DNA of 64,000 nt from Mycetocola spongiae. GTDB lineage: Bacteria; Actinomycetota; Actinomycetes; Actinomycetales; Microbacteriaceae. The stretch is from contig NZ_CP080203.1 of assembly GCF_020424085.1 (NCBI RefSeq), positions 1,488,001 through 1,552,000 on the forward strand. The letters run 5' to 3'. The position numbers and the translations under genes were made by a program. The notes below the pieces were generated by a model. It saw only the letters and a program-made list of their open reading frames with translations, was not told the origin of the DNA and did no database searches. Below are positions 1 to 9,211 of the stretch, piece after piece; positions within the stretch are counted from its first letter, which is position 1, and the number at the start of each line of letters is the position of its first letter.

Positions 1-83
1 GGCGTTAGGTGAGCAGAGCCCGCGGGCAGATATCGAGCTCCCCAGCGAACGGGAGACCCCGGGCGCCGAGGACTAACGGCGCC

Positions 84-138
84 TCCGGGCACCTCGCGGG
101 CAGAACGCGGGCACCTCGCGGGCACAACGCGGGCACAA
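84..138. repeat. Five 11-bp tandem repeats
   Basis: Five consecutive 11-bp units of the form CGCGGGCACAA or CGCGGGCACCT, with small variations, run from 84 to 138. They lie immediately before the perfect hairpin at 140-172. The function is unknown; no coding frame explains them. Confidence 0.7.
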
Positions 139-139
139 C

Positions 140-172
140 GCGCCCCAGAGCCTCGGAGAGGCTCTGGGGCGC
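140..172. terminator. 15-bp perfect hairpin, possible terminator
   Basis: The arm 140-154 (GCGCCCCAGAGCCTC) is perfectly complementary to 158-172 with a 3-base loop. There is no T-run on either side, so it may be a GC-rich terminator or another structured element. No gene inside the window clearly uses it. Confidence 0.4.
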
Positions 173-749
173 CGCCCGGGCCGCAGCGCGCCGGCTTTCA
201 CACCGACGCGCCCGCGGCACCCGGCGAGGGACCTCATCTGCTGACAACGCTCCCTTCCTCGGGCCGAGCACCGTGCCTGGCCATACGGAGTTTCCCGGAG
301 TCGTCGGTATCCGCGCTCAACGAGATTTCGCCTCAGGCTCGCTCGCCCGTGTCCGATCCAGTTTCCTACCGACGTCGCAGAAAGAATAAACGCGAGCCGA
401 GACCGTAAGCAACGGTTGCTCAACCGGACACACGCTAGATAACTCGTCTCCGTCGTCTATGCGATCGACGGGTTGGGCTATTGCGGTCCCGGCTCACCTG
501 GACGATTATCGCGAGCGCCGTTTTCGCGCCGGGGTACACCGGCCTTGCGTATTCGCCACGCCACGCAAACCGCCGCCGTCCGCCTCCCTAAGGGCCAGAA
601 AACGGCGTCCCGTGGATTCGATAGGCACCCGGCTATATCGGGTCCCACGGGCGCGGTGTCAACAGACTATTGCCGGCACAACTGCATCGGGTCATAGGCC
701 CGGCACCCGCCCGGGCAAGACGCCGAGGAGCCTCGACGAGGAGCCTCGG

Positions 750-2048
750 TTAGGAACCCAGAGCCGCGCCGGTCTCGGCGGCGGAGGGAGAAGGAGCAGC
801 GGAGTTCCGCCGCAACACAAATAGGTGGCAGGCAAGCCCGGGAAGGGGGCCCACGGTGAGGGCCACGAGGGCTACCGTGCTGAGTTGTCCGGGGATAAGA
901 AGCAATCCGATGCTGACAACCGCGGCTACCGTCCAGCCGGCGGCAAACGTCCCGTGCAGATCGGCGGCAAGAACCGCCGCCCCGCTCACGCAGAGCGCCG
1001 CCGTCAGGCCGGCGGCGGCGACCATGCCCCCCACGAGAAGCGGATCGGGTAGGAATGCGCCACCGGTGACCCACTGCACAAGAGCCGGTCCGATGATCAT
1101 GGCCACCACGCCCAGGAACACGGCGCCCAACACCACCACCAGAATCAGCTTAATTACACGGGCGAACCGGTCTTGTGCGTTCTTCGAAAAATGCACAATC
1201 ATGAAGTTTTGAAGTGCCAACAGGGGGATGACCACGGGGGCCCGCACCACGGTGAACACAAAAATGATTGTTGCCAGCGCTGGGTCGTTTTCACCCACGA
1301 GCTTCAGGAAGAGCGGAAATCCGCTGATCAACGCCGCGGTCGAAACCGACCCGGCCACGGTACGGCTACAGTTCCAGGTAAGTGCGCGGGCGCTCATGCC
1401 CATCCGGGTAGCGGGACGTCGACGCCGCACCATGAGGAGAGCTACGGCGATCGTGGTGAGAGCTACGGGGATAGTGACCGCGAGCTGCAGGTCAAGAATT
1501 CCCCCACCGATTAAGACAACAGCCCCCAGAAGCACCGCCCGCAGAAGCGGATCGGCGATGATGGCCACTGCCAGTACACCCCAGCGTTCCTGGCCGTATA
1601 GCTGGCCGCTGAGCCCCGAGAAAATAACGTAGGCTGCCGCGCCGACCGCGATCACGGCGGCCGCGATCTGCCCGTCCTGACCAAATACCAGCGGTCCCCA
1701 GAAAAACCCGGAACCTACGAGTACTACCAGGAGAGTACCGGCAAGGCCGAATAGAAAATTCTGAGGTCGTACACCCACGGTGCCCACCGCGGGCTCCGCG
1801 TCTATCCGCGAAAAGGCGCGCGCGAATTCCTGTTGAATTCCCGCCAGAGCACCGATGATCAGGTAAAACGCGGCCCAAAATGCCATAAAAATGGTGTATT
1901 TGGGGGTGTCGCCAAGGGCTGCACCCATGCCAACCTGAATCACGTAGCCCAGCAGACCGGCAATCGCGGTCGCGCCGAGAACCACGGGAAGTCCGGAACG
2001 CCGCCCGCGGGAGGCCACCGTCTGCGACTCAGCCATTGAGGACATCAC
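750..2048 (-). CDS. Polysaccharide flippase-like multi-spanning membrane protein
   Basis: The 432-residue protein is almost entirely hydrophobic, with about 11-12 predicted membrane segments. It looks like a Wzx/MATE-type exporter that would flip lipid-linked sugars, but I see no diagnostic catalytic motif, so the family call rests on topology and context. It starts (GTG 2048, or ATG 2045 or 2036) three bases after the stop of the large glycosyltransferase gene, so the two are translationally coupled. An ABC exporter is also present in this cluster, so this protein may serve a second glycan or a lipid-linked intermediate. Confidence 0.6.
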   Translation of the reverse strand: MMSSMAESQTVASRGRRSGLPVVLGATAIAGLLGYVIQVGMGAALGDTPKYTIFMAFWAAFYLIIGALAGIQQEFARAFSRIDAEPAVGTVGVRPQNFLFGLAGTLLVVLVGSGFFWGPLVFGQDGQIAAAVIAVGAAAYVIFSGLSGQLYGQERWGVLAVAIIADPLLRAVLLGAVVLIGGGILDLQLAVTIPVALTTIAVALLMVRRRRPATRMGMSARALTWNCSRTVAGSVSTAALISGFPLFLKLVGENDPALATIIFVFTVVRAPVVIPLLALQNFMIVHFSKNAQDRFARVIKLILVVVLGAVFLGVVAMIIGPALVQWVTGGAFLPDPLLVGGMVAAAGLTAALCVSGAAVLAADLHGTFAAGWTVAAVVSIGLLLIPGQLSTVALVALTVGPLPGLACHLFVLRRNSAAPSPSAAETGAALGS

Positions 2049-2051
2049 CGA

Positions 2052-4541
2052 TCATTTACTGCGTCCGCGCCTGAGCCGCGCACGCACCTTATGCACAAGA
2101 ACCCGGGGCCCTCCGTTTTTCAGATAGAAAGCCACTAGCTCAATGTCCTTGCTGATGCCGTGTTTCCGTTTACGCACAGAACGGCCTCCCGCTGCCGGTG
2201 CGCCCACGCGGGCGTCGCCCGCGGCCACCCGGTCCTCCGCAAAATGTGCCTCGCGCACAAAATCCGTGAGCGGCGCCAGTACATTCTCCCAGCGGTATTC
2301 CGAGGCCACCTCGGCAACATTCTTACGTGCCTTCTGGGCGAAGTCGTCGTTGAAGAGCACCCGTTCCAAGGCCTCGGTCAGCGCCTCAACGTCCTCCGCG
2401 GGCACCGAAACACCAAGCTCACGTCGCTCCACGAGTTCCGCGAAATGATCGCCCTCCGTCACCACCATGGGCAGATCTGCCCAGAGATAGTCAAGAATGC
2501 GTGTACGGAAAGAGAACGTGGTTTCGATATGGGAGAAATGGGTACTGACGCCGGCATCGGCCTCCGTCAGATAGTTCTGTCGATCGGCGTAGTCAACCCA
2601 AGATGAGTTAAAAAACACGTTGACATCGAGAATCCCCAGTTCGGTTGCCAGCGCCCGCGAGCGGGCCACAATGGCCATCTCCGGTACGCCGGGGTGAGGA
2701 TGCTTTGTTCCCTGGAAAAAAAGACGAACGTTGGGGCGGGTCTGTGCGAGTTTGCCGACCGCACGAATCAGGTTTTCCGGGTCAAACCAGTTATAGAGTC
2801 CCCCGCTCCATAGCAACACCTTATCGTCCACGCCGATACCGGGCCAGACGCCCTTGAGCACCGGGCGCTCATGCTTCGGGGGAACGCTGGAGAGACCAAA
2901 GGGAACCACCGAGATGAGACCGGTAAGGTCGGGATCATCCTCATAATTCGCGGGATTCACCCGGCCAAGGGCCGCCAGCTGACCTAAATAGAAATGACGC
3001 TGCCGTTCGGAGGCACAAATGAAGAAGTCGCCACGTTCCAGCTGCTCGTTCAAGACGTCCGTGGCCGATGACACCTGTCGGGTCCACTCCGCGTTATTAT
3101 GCTCGCGGCCCTGCTCCAGATGCTCCAAATGCATCGGATCGTAAATATCGCAGACCAAGATCTTGCGAGTCTCCCGAATGCATTTAAACAACGCCATCGC
3201 GAGGCCCTGGAAGATAATAACGTCGGCAGTTGCCTCGAGTGCGCGCATACTCCGCTCGTCCCCGGGCGCCACATGCTCAATATCAAAACCGGCTTCGAGG
3301 GGCTCAACGGAGGCGAGTGAGACCAGCGTGACATCGTTTTCCACGGCCAGCGCCTCTGCCATATGCCATGCCCTGATGGCAGGTCCCGCCATTTTTACCC
3401 CGATCGGATCGCCCGTAATGATCAGGACTTTCCGGGTGGGCGGGCCGTCAAGCACCGCGAATGTATCAACGATATTTGAGTACCCCTCGTGGAAATAGTC
3501 ACCGGGGAATGCGGGGGCGTCCGTCTCACCAAACAGCTTCCATAGTGCACCGTCACCCGTCACCCGATCGCGCTGGATCTGCGCCCGGGATTCCCGCAGG
3601 CTGGGGAGGTTGGCGACGAATTGGTCAACGCCGTAGAGCGTGGCGAGCGCGGACTTAGCCACTTCCGTGCTCTCCGCGTCGCTGCCGCCGCGGCGAAGGT
3701 CGAACTCCTGCGAATCAAGCTCTCCTCTTGCGACAGCACGCCGTGCGTTAAGGGCTAATGCCGCGGCAAGGTTCTCGTGCAGCGACTCCTCACCTAAGTT
3801 CTTATACAGGGTGAATAACGCGTTTCGTTCCAGGAGATAGGTCTCTTTAAAAGAACCAAACTTACTCATCGAGGCATGGTGCTTATGGAACGCCACCGAT
3901 CCCGGCTCATACACAAAACGATGCCCCGCGAGGTTCAGGCGCCATCCAAGATCAACGTCTTCAAAGAACATGAAATAACGCTCATCAAATCCGCCAAGCT
4001 CGTCAAAAACGCTGCGACGTACAAACATCGCGGCGCCCGTTCCGAAAAGAACATCGTGGGCCTTATCCGGAACCGAAGGAACAGGCTCGGCGGTGAGCGG
4101 TTTATAGCCCATTCCGTACCAGGTCAGCGCGGCGCCAATGAAGTCGACCAGTTCACCGTCCCAGTCCAGGACCCGGCTCGCTACTGCACCGATCTTTGAC
4201 GAATTTTCAAACCGGGAGATAGCTGCGGAGATCCAGTTGCCATCGGGTCGAGCATCGTTATTCAGGAAGGCGACATATTCACCATGAGATCGTGCCACAC
4301 CGAGGTTGCAGCCGCCGGCAAAACCCAGATTCTCCTTTGAAACGATGAGCGATATACCGTCCACCTCGCGCCGGAGACGCTCCAGGCTGTCATCGCCGGA
4401 GGCGTTCTCCACCACGATGATTTCGAGCCTCTCGCGTGGCCAGTCCAGTGCCTGAAGGTTGCGAATGGCATCGATGGTGTCATCGGTACCCCGGAAATTC
4501 ACTAGGACTACCGAAACTACCCCTGCTCGCCATTCGGCCAT
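2052..4541 (-). CDS. Two-domain glycosyltransferase (GT2 fused to GT4-like)
   Basis: The 829-residue protein has an N-terminal GT2 domain (about residues 5-300) with the NLGFAGGCN segment, the NND nucleotide-sugar/metal motif near residue 95 and the FFEDVDLGWRL acceptor/base region typical of rhamnosyltransferases. From about residue 370 a GT-B-type domain begins (KVLIITGDPIGVKMAG). This second half is clearly paralogous to the stand-alone glycosyltransferase at 4724-6079; both contain FSFRTRILDYLWA followed by DLP or GLP. I chose ATG 4541, which has GAGG seven bases upstream; GTG 4553 is possible. It probably adds two successive sugars of the surface polysaccharide. Confidence 0.8.
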   Translation of the reverse strand: MAEWRAGVVSVVLVNFRGTDDTIDAIRNLQALDWPRERLEIIVVENASGDDSLERLRREVDGISLIVSKENLGFAGGCNLGVARSHGEYVAFLNNDARPDGNWISAAISRFENSSKIGAVASRVLDWDGELVDFIGAALTWYGMGYKPLTAEPVPSVPDKAHDVLFGTGAAMFVRRSVFDELGGFDERYFMFFEDVDLGWRLNLAGHRFVYEPGSVAFHKHHASMSKFGSFKETYLLERNALFTLYKNLGEESLHENLAAALALNARRAVARGELDSQEFDLRRGGSDAESTEVAKSALATLYGVDQFVANLPSLRESRAQIQRDRVTGDGALWKLFGETDAPAFPGDYFHEGYSNIVDTFAVLDGPPTRKVLIITGDPIGVKMAGPAIRAWHMAEALAVENDVTLVSLASVEPLEAGFDIEHVAPGDERSMRALEATADVIIFQGLAMALFKCIRETRKILVCDIYDPMHLEHLEQGREHNNAEWTRQVSSATDVLNEQLERGDFFICASERQRHFYLGQLAALGRVNPANYEDDPDLTGLISVVPFGLSSVPPKHERPVLKGVWPGIGVDDKVLLWSGGLYNWFDPENLIRAVGKLAQTRPNVRLFFQGTKHPHPGVPEMAIVARSRALATELGILDVNVFFNSSWVDYADRQNYLTEADAGVSTHFSHIETTFSFRTRILDYLWADLPMVVTEGDHFAELVERRELGVSVPAEDVEALTEALERVLFNDDFAQKARKNVAEVASEYRWENVLAPLTDFVREAHFAEDRVAAGDARVGAPAAGGRSVRKRKHGISKDIELVAFYLKNGGPRVLVHKVRARLRRGRSK

Positions 4542-4553
4542 GCCATACCTCAC

Positions 4554-4723
4554 TACTCGTTACCAATATGCCCTCGTTGAATCCTAGCAATGCGCCCGCT
4601 CATCCCCTGCGCAGCCTCGCCCGCTATGATTGGTACCTGGGAACACGCTTTCCCTGGTGCCGCTGTTTTCCAGCCCGGTAAGCCAGGTCGCATTTCCTCC
4701 GTACTCGGCCACGACGAAAGCTA
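4554..4723. promoter_or_regulatory. Divergent promoter region between glycosyltransferase genes
   Basis: This 170-bp gap separates two divergent glycosyltransferase genes and must hold promoters for both directions. A TATGAT hexamer around 4625 is a possible plus-strand -10 box, and TAGGAT (read on the minus strand near 4583) is a possible minus-strand -10. No good -35 boxes are visible. Confidence 0.3.
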
Positions 4724-6079
4724 ATGATGAGCCTCACCTCTACCGACTATCGCCATAAGATTCTCGTCATCACGGGCGATACCCTGGGGGCCAAAATGGC
4801 CGGTCCTGCCATGCGCGCCTGGCATATTGCCCAGGAAGTATCGACCGTCGCGGAGGTTCGTCTGGTCTCCACTACTAAGAGCGATATCGCGACCGAAGAG
4901 TTTATGACCCTCTATGCGGATGACGCCGAACTTCGACGTCAGATCGAGTGGTGCGAGGTGATTATTTTCCAGGGGCATGTGATTCACCACCACCCGTGGA
5001 TCGCGGAGACGGATAAAATCATCGTCGCGGATATCTACGACCCGATGCACCTTGAGACGCTTGAACAGGGCAAGTTCTTCGCGGATGAGGCCCGCATGGA
5101 CTTTACGCTGCAGACCACCGAGGTACTGAATGTGCAGATTGAACGCGCGGACTTTATGCTCTGTGCCTCAGAGAAGCAGCGCGATTTTTGGCTCGGGCAG
5201 CTCGCCGCAATGGGGCGCATTAACCCCCTCACCTATGACGAGGATGCGAGCCTTCGCTCCCTGCTCGCCGTCGCACCCTTTGGGGTAACCAACGAGGAAC
5301 CGGTGCAACTTCGGCATGCGCTTAAAGGCACCGTGCCCGGGATTAACGAGGACGATAAGGTGCTGCTGTGGGGCGGCGGAATCTATAATTGGTTTGATCC
5401 GCTCACCCTGATCAAGGCCGTAGACCTTCTGCGCGCCACGCGTCCGAACCTTCGCCTCTTTTTCCTCGGAATGGCCCACCCCAACCCGGATGTTCCGATC
5501 ATGGAAATGTCCGTGCAGGCTCGCGAACTTGCCGATGAGCTGGGCCTTAACGGCACTCACGTCTTCTTTAACAACGAGTGGGTAGCGTATGCCGACCGTG
5601 TGAACTATCTCCTCGATTCCGATCTAGGGGTGTCCACACATTTTGAACATGTCGAAACCGCGTTCAGCTTCCGCACCCGGATTCTTGATTATCTCTGGGC
5701 CGGCCTCCCAATCGTGGCAACCGGCGGAGACACCTTCGATGCAATCATTACGGGGGAACGCCTAGGCGCCACCGTGGATCCTGAGGATGTGGACGCGCTC
5801 GCCCGCGCAATCGATGACGTGGTTTACGGCGATAACTATGCCGAGTACGCCGAAAACGCCCGACGGATCGCTCGCAAAATGACCTGGGCCGATTCCCTCG
5901 CGCCCCTGGTGGAGTTTTGCGCAAGTCCTCGCCGCGCCCCCGACCTGGTTGCGGGTGCAACCACGGTACGCAACCGCCAACGTGCTGCCCTCGAGATTCG
6001 CGTTGCGGGGCTCGAGAACAGCACGTCGTGGAAGCTCACGGCACCGTTGCGTGCCGTAATGCGTCGACTGGGACGCTAA
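4724..6079 (+). CDS. Glycosyltransferase, GT4-like (GT-B fold)
   Basis: The 451-residue cytoplasmic glycosyltransferase opens with KILVITGDTLGAKMAG and carries the donor-site region FSFRTRILDYLWAG at residues 314-327. It matches the C-terminal half of the fused glycosyltransferase encoded divergently upstream, so one arose from the other by duplication and fusion or fission. The C-terminus (SWKLTAPLR, 435-443) is a short amphipathic tail seen in other transferases of such clusters and in the small coiled-coil protein at 7481-7846. The start is ATG 4724 or ATG 4727. The sugar donor cannot be read from sequence. Confidence 0.8.
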   Translation: MMSLTSTDYRHKILVITGDTLGAKMAGPAMRAWHIAQEVSTVAEVRLVSTTKSDIATEEFMTLYADDAELRRQIEWCEVIIFQGHVIHHHPWIAETDKIIVADIYDPMHLETLEQGKFFADEARMDFTLQTTEVLNVQIERADFMLCASEKQRDFWLGQLAAMGRINPLTYDEDASLRSLLAVAPFGVTNEEPVQLRHALKGTVPGINEDDKVLLWGGGIYNWFDPLTLIKAVDLLRATRPNLRLFFLGMAHPNPDVPIMEMSVQARELADELGLNGTHVFFNNEWVAYADRVNYLLDSDLGVSTHFEHVETAFSFRTRILDYLWAGLPIVATGGDTFDAIITGERLGATVDPEDVDALARAIDDVVYGDNYAEYAENARRIARKMTWADSLAPLVEFCASPRRAPDLVAGATTVRNRQRAALEIRVAGLENSTSWKLTAPLRAVMRRLGR

Positions 6080-6083
6080 CTTC

Positions 6084-7484
6084 CTAGGAGGGATAGGGCC
6101 AGTAACGGTCAGATTCCGGGATACCCCAGCGTGCGCGCAAGAGGTCGCGCTCCCACTGATGAACGGTCCCATCACGGGTCTTTGATTCAAAATGAAATGC
6201 GCGTACCTGGGGTAGCCAAAGCAGGTCTAGCCCGAGGCTGCGGACCTTTAACGAAAAATCGACGTCGTTATAGTTGCCCGGTAGAGCCTCGGAAAAGCCC
6301 CCCACGCGGATGAATGTATCGCGCCGCATAGCGATACATGCCGCGGTGAGCCCGGAGACCTCTCTCTCCACGAGGAGGGAGTCCAGCGGTCCTGCCTGCT
6401 GCGCGCCCTGAGTAATCATCGAGTGGCGGGGGCTAGGCCCCGCATACCAGTGCCCAACATGTTGGATGGTTCCATCCTCGAAATTGAGAAAGCCGCCGGT
6501 AAGACCCACCCGCGGGTCCGCTAGGGGGGCGACGAGTTCCTCAATGAAGTCCAGGCTCTCGGCTCGTACGTCATCGTTCAGCATCACCAAGTACTCCCCC
6601 GTGGCAAAGAGCATTCCGAGGTTGCATTTTTCACTAAAGTTAAACGGCTTCTCATATAACACCGTGATGAGGTGGTCCCCCGCCAATTCCCTCAGCTCGG
6701 TAAGCACAGAATCGGGTGTTGAGGGGTCGTAAACGACCACAAACTCGAGGTCGCCAAATACGTGCTGCTCAAGCACCGAACGGACGGCTTCAACAACAAA
6801 TACCTGCTCCGTGCCAAAAACTACCCCGGAGGTGCCCCGAGTGGGAATGATAATGCTGGTGCGTTTCTGAGCTTGTTTCTCGCGCGCCAGCCGAAATACC
6901 CCGGCCGTCCCGGAATCGTCGGCCACGACTGCCATATCGTGACGCACGAGATGGCTCTGTAATTGGCGTCTATTAACCGCGTGTTCTTCGGCGCTCATCC
7001 GGGCGCCGGGCTCGCGATAAAGGGGCTCGCTCACATGCACTACCCGCGCTGCATCCGTCGATACGGCCAGCTCCAGAGCCCACTCATATGCGGCCCCCGT
7101 CGTTCCCAGTGCCACGCGGGTGGCCTCATCAACGCTGCCCGAAATGGCTATTAGCGTCCCGAGATAATAATTATTTTTTAGGCGGTGGGGGGACCACTCG
7201 GGTCGAAGACGCTCATCCGAGGAATCGGCGTCGAGCGAATCGGAATATGCCAGGATCGTTCCGGGCTCGGCGAGAGCGTCGCCGAGCACCCGCAGTGTTT
7301 TTTCCGTGACGAGTGTCCCTGCACGAAGGAGTATAAAATCACCTTCCGGGTAGTCTGCCCGGTCACCGACCATAAAAATATGGGAGGGGGAAAGCCCGGC
7401 GTTTACCAGGGAGGTGCGGGACGCCTCCAGAGCGGTGGCGGGGGAAAATCTTCCATCGATGACAGCGGATGTGATATTCATCAT
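6084..7484 (-). CDS. Glycosyltransferase family 2 protein
   Basis: The 466-residue protein has an N-terminal extension of about 200 residues, then a GT2 domain beginning SIIIPTRG, with the FNFSEKCNLG segment, MLNDDV as the metal/nucleotide motif, and GNYNDVDFSLKV as the catalytic-base region. It is likely a rhamnosyl- or related transferase acting on the growing surface glycan. Its start overlaps the stop of the coiled-coil gene by four bases (ATGA), so they are co-translated and may form a complex. It converges with the gene ending at 6079, with only four bases between the two stops. Confidence 0.8.
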   Translation of the reverse strand: MMNITSAVIDGRFSPATALEASRTSLVNAGLSPSHIFMVGDRADYPEGDFILLRAGTLVTEKTLRVLGDALAEPGTILAYSDSLDADSSDERLRPEWSPHRLKNNYYLGTLIAISGSVDEATRVALGTTGAAYEWALELAVSTDAARVVHVSEPLYREPGARMSAEEHAVNRRQLQSHLVRHDMAVVADDSGTAGVFRLAREKQAQKRTSIIIPTRGTSGVVFGTEQVFVVEAVRSVLEQHVFGDLEFVVVYDPSTPDSVLTELRELAGDHLITVLYEKPFNFSEKCNLGMLFATGEYLVMLNDDVRAESLDFIEELVAPLADPRVGLTGGFLNFEDGTIQHVGHWYAGPSPRHSMITQGAQQAGPLDSLLVEREVSGLTAACIAMRRDTFIRVGGFSEALPGNYNDVDFSLKVRSLGLDLLWLPQVRAFHFESKTRDGTVHQWERDLLRARWGIPESDRYWPYPS

Positions 7485-7846
7485 CGCTTGCCTCGAAGCG
7501 CGTTGACGGGTCGTAATAGCGCGCTACCGAGCTTCCATCGGGCGCTGTTTCGGAACGACTGTTCCTGCGCCTTCAGGGCCTGACCCATCTCGTGTCGCAT
7601 CGCATTCATCTCGGCCTCGCGTTTCTCGGCCAAAAGCCATCCCGCCTCTAACCGTTCGGAAGCAGAGACGGAGTTGACCATAGGAATGAGTTCGCGGAGG
7701 CGAGCATTTTCCTGCTCAAGCCCAAATACACGGTCACGTAGCGCCAGCTGTGCATGCTGCAGGCGTCGGAAACCGTCGCGGAGGCTGTCCTCATCTAGTG
7801 TGTCTGCCGGCGCCTCAAACATATTTGCCGGTTCAGTTTCAGTCAC
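7481..7846 (-). CDS. Small coiled-coil protein with glycosyltransferase-type tail
   Basis: This 121-residue protein has no catalytic domain. Residues about 25-95 are charged and heptad-like (LRDRVFGLEQENARLREL), predicting a coiled coil, and the C-terminus SARWKLGSALLRPVN resembles the amphipathic tail at the end of the neighbouring glycosyltransferase (SWKLTAPLR). It starts at GTG 7846 and overlaps the downstream GT2 gene by four bases. I infer a scaffold or membrane-association subunit for that transferase. Its family is not recognised. Confidence 0.65.
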   Translation of the reverse strand: MTETEPANMFEAPADTLDEDSLRDGFRRLQHAQLALRDRVFGLEQENARLRELIPMVNSVSASERLEAGWLLAEKREAEMNAMRHEMGQALKAQEQSFRNSARWKLGSALLRPVNALRGKR

Positions 7847-7941
7847 AATAATCCACTTTCAGTCAACGATGAATACGGTCCAGTCTAATGCGCGGCGCCA
7901 ACAGCCTGATCATTACGAGGCGATCGAGATAGGATTATGAA

Positions 7942-9099
7942 ATGACTAACGATTCCCTCACGGCTTCGAAAATCGTGATGACAATTATGGTGCGCGATGA
8001 GGTAGACATCATCGACTCGATGATTACCCATCATCTAGGCCAAGGGGTCGATAAGTTCATTGTCACCGATAACGGCTCCACCGACGGCACCACAGAGGTT
8101 CTCCAGGGTTATGCCGATACGGGAGTGGTGGATCTACGACACGACCCGGTTCACCGGAAACAGCAGTCGGTCACCGTCACTCAGATGGCCCGTGATGCGT
8201 TTACGCTCTACGGGGCAGACTGGGTACTCAATGCAGACGCCGACGAGTTCTGGGTTGCCCAGGATCACAATCTCACCCTGCGCGATGCGTTTTCACATAT
8301 CCCCAAAACGCTGCGATCTTTTGTTGTTCCCGTGATCGATATGACGGGGGCGCCCGCCGAGAGTGGCAGTGGCATAGAACGACTTCTTTACCGCGATACC
8401 CGCCCCGAGGAACAGCTTCGCAGCATTGGCCTCCGGGCCCATTCGACCCACGACAGCGTCCATATTGGCGTTGCCGATATTAATGTGGCCCAGGGCAATC
8501 ACTATGTGAGTATTTCTTCCGCGGGATCACCCGATCCCGCCTTTGCACTCGAGGTGTATCACCTCCCCTGGCGATCCTGGGATCAATTCCGACATAAGGT
8601 GGAAAACGCTGGACGAGCCTACGAGGCTAATCCGGAGCTGACCCCAAGCCCTAACCACCACGGAATGCGCGACTATAGAAGCCTGAAAGACGGAACTCTT
8701 CGGGCACGCTATATCGCGAGGTCACTTTCAACCGCGGAAATTGAGCAGGCTGAAAGCGGCGTGCATCCGTATCTAACGCCCGATCATAGATTGCGCTCGG
8801 CGCTCGTGTCCTCCGTCCCCGATACCTCGTTTGACGGCGACACGGAAACCTATGAGAGGACCGTTGGACTTTCACTCGCGCGGCTCGACCTTGCGGAGAA
8901 CGCGGTTGGGGACCTTCGGAAGCAACTCACAGCAAAAGAGGAGCGGATGGTCCAGCTCGAGTCCTCACTCGTCGACTCGAGGGAAGAAATCGCCGGTTTA
9001 AAAGCGGAAACGCGGCAACTCCAGGCGATGGTCGAAGCTTTTAAGTCTCGCCGTCTCATTCGTTTCGCGGACTCGGTTAAGAACCGTCTCAGTCGTTAG
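7942..9099 (+). CDS. Glycosyltransferase family 2/92-like with C-terminal coiled coil
   Basis: The 385-residue protein starts with a Glyco_tranf_2_4-type domain: IVMTIMVRDEVDIID, VTDNGSTDGT and the DADEFW acidic motif. The C-terminal 75 residues (from about 300) are a long heptad-rich helix ending in a basic tail (RFADSVKNRLSR), like the tails of other transferases in this cluster. ATG 7942 is preceded by AGGA at good spacing. It is divergent from the coiled-coil/GT2 pair. The donor and linkage are unknown. Confidence 0.8.
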   Translation: MTNDSLTASKIVMTIMVRDEVDIIDSMITHHLGQGVDKFIVTDNGSTDGTTEVLQGYADTGVVDLRHDPVHRKQQSVTVTQMARDAFTLYGADWVLNADADEFWVAQDHNLTLRDAFSHIPKTLRSFVVPVIDMTGAPAESGSGIERLLYRDTRPEEQLRSIGLRAHSTHDSVHIGVADINVAQGNHYVSISSAGSPDPAFALEVYHLPWRSWDQFRHKVENAGRAYEANPELTPSPNHHGMRDYRSLKDGTLRARYIARSLSTAEIEQAESGVHPYLTPDHRLRSALVSSVPDTSFDGDTETYERTVGLSLARLDLAENAVGDLRKQLTAKEERMVQLESSLVDSREEIAGLKAETRQLQAMVEAFKSRRLIRFADSVKNRLSR

Positions 9100-9154
9100 C
9101 TCTCGCCGGGGTTCCGATATTCGTCCGTGCACGTTGCGCGAGCAAACCGGCGGC

Positions 9155-9160
9155 TAGACT
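9155..9160 (+). promoter_or_regulatory. Candidate -10 box upstream of wzm
   Basis: TAGACT matches the actinobacterial sigma-70 -10 consensus and lies 51 bases before the wzm start. A TTGCGC at 9134-9139 could be the -35, though the 15-base spacer is short. Confidence 0.4.
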
Positions 9161-9211
9161 AGACATTCGATCACTGCGCGATTTTCTTCCGCGGTAAGGA
9201 AGTAGAAAAAT

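Larger units (their letters stand above)
1..749. other. Gene-poor flank of the polysaccharide cluster
   Basis: I see no convincing protein gene here: the open frames on both strands are arginine-rich, lack ribosome binding sites and match no family I recognise. The stretch holds five 11-bp tandem repeats (84-138), a 15-bp perfect hairpin (140-172), and around 728-748 repeated GAGGAGCCTCG elements that can fold just downstream of the flippase-like gene ending at 750. The latter may act as its terminator. The region may be a degraded island boundary. Confidence 0.5.

Noticed and set aside
459-824. Open frame on the plus strand before the flippase-like gene
   Set aside because: Arg/Pro-rich composition, no ribosome binding site, no recognisable family, and it runs antisense into the flippase gene.
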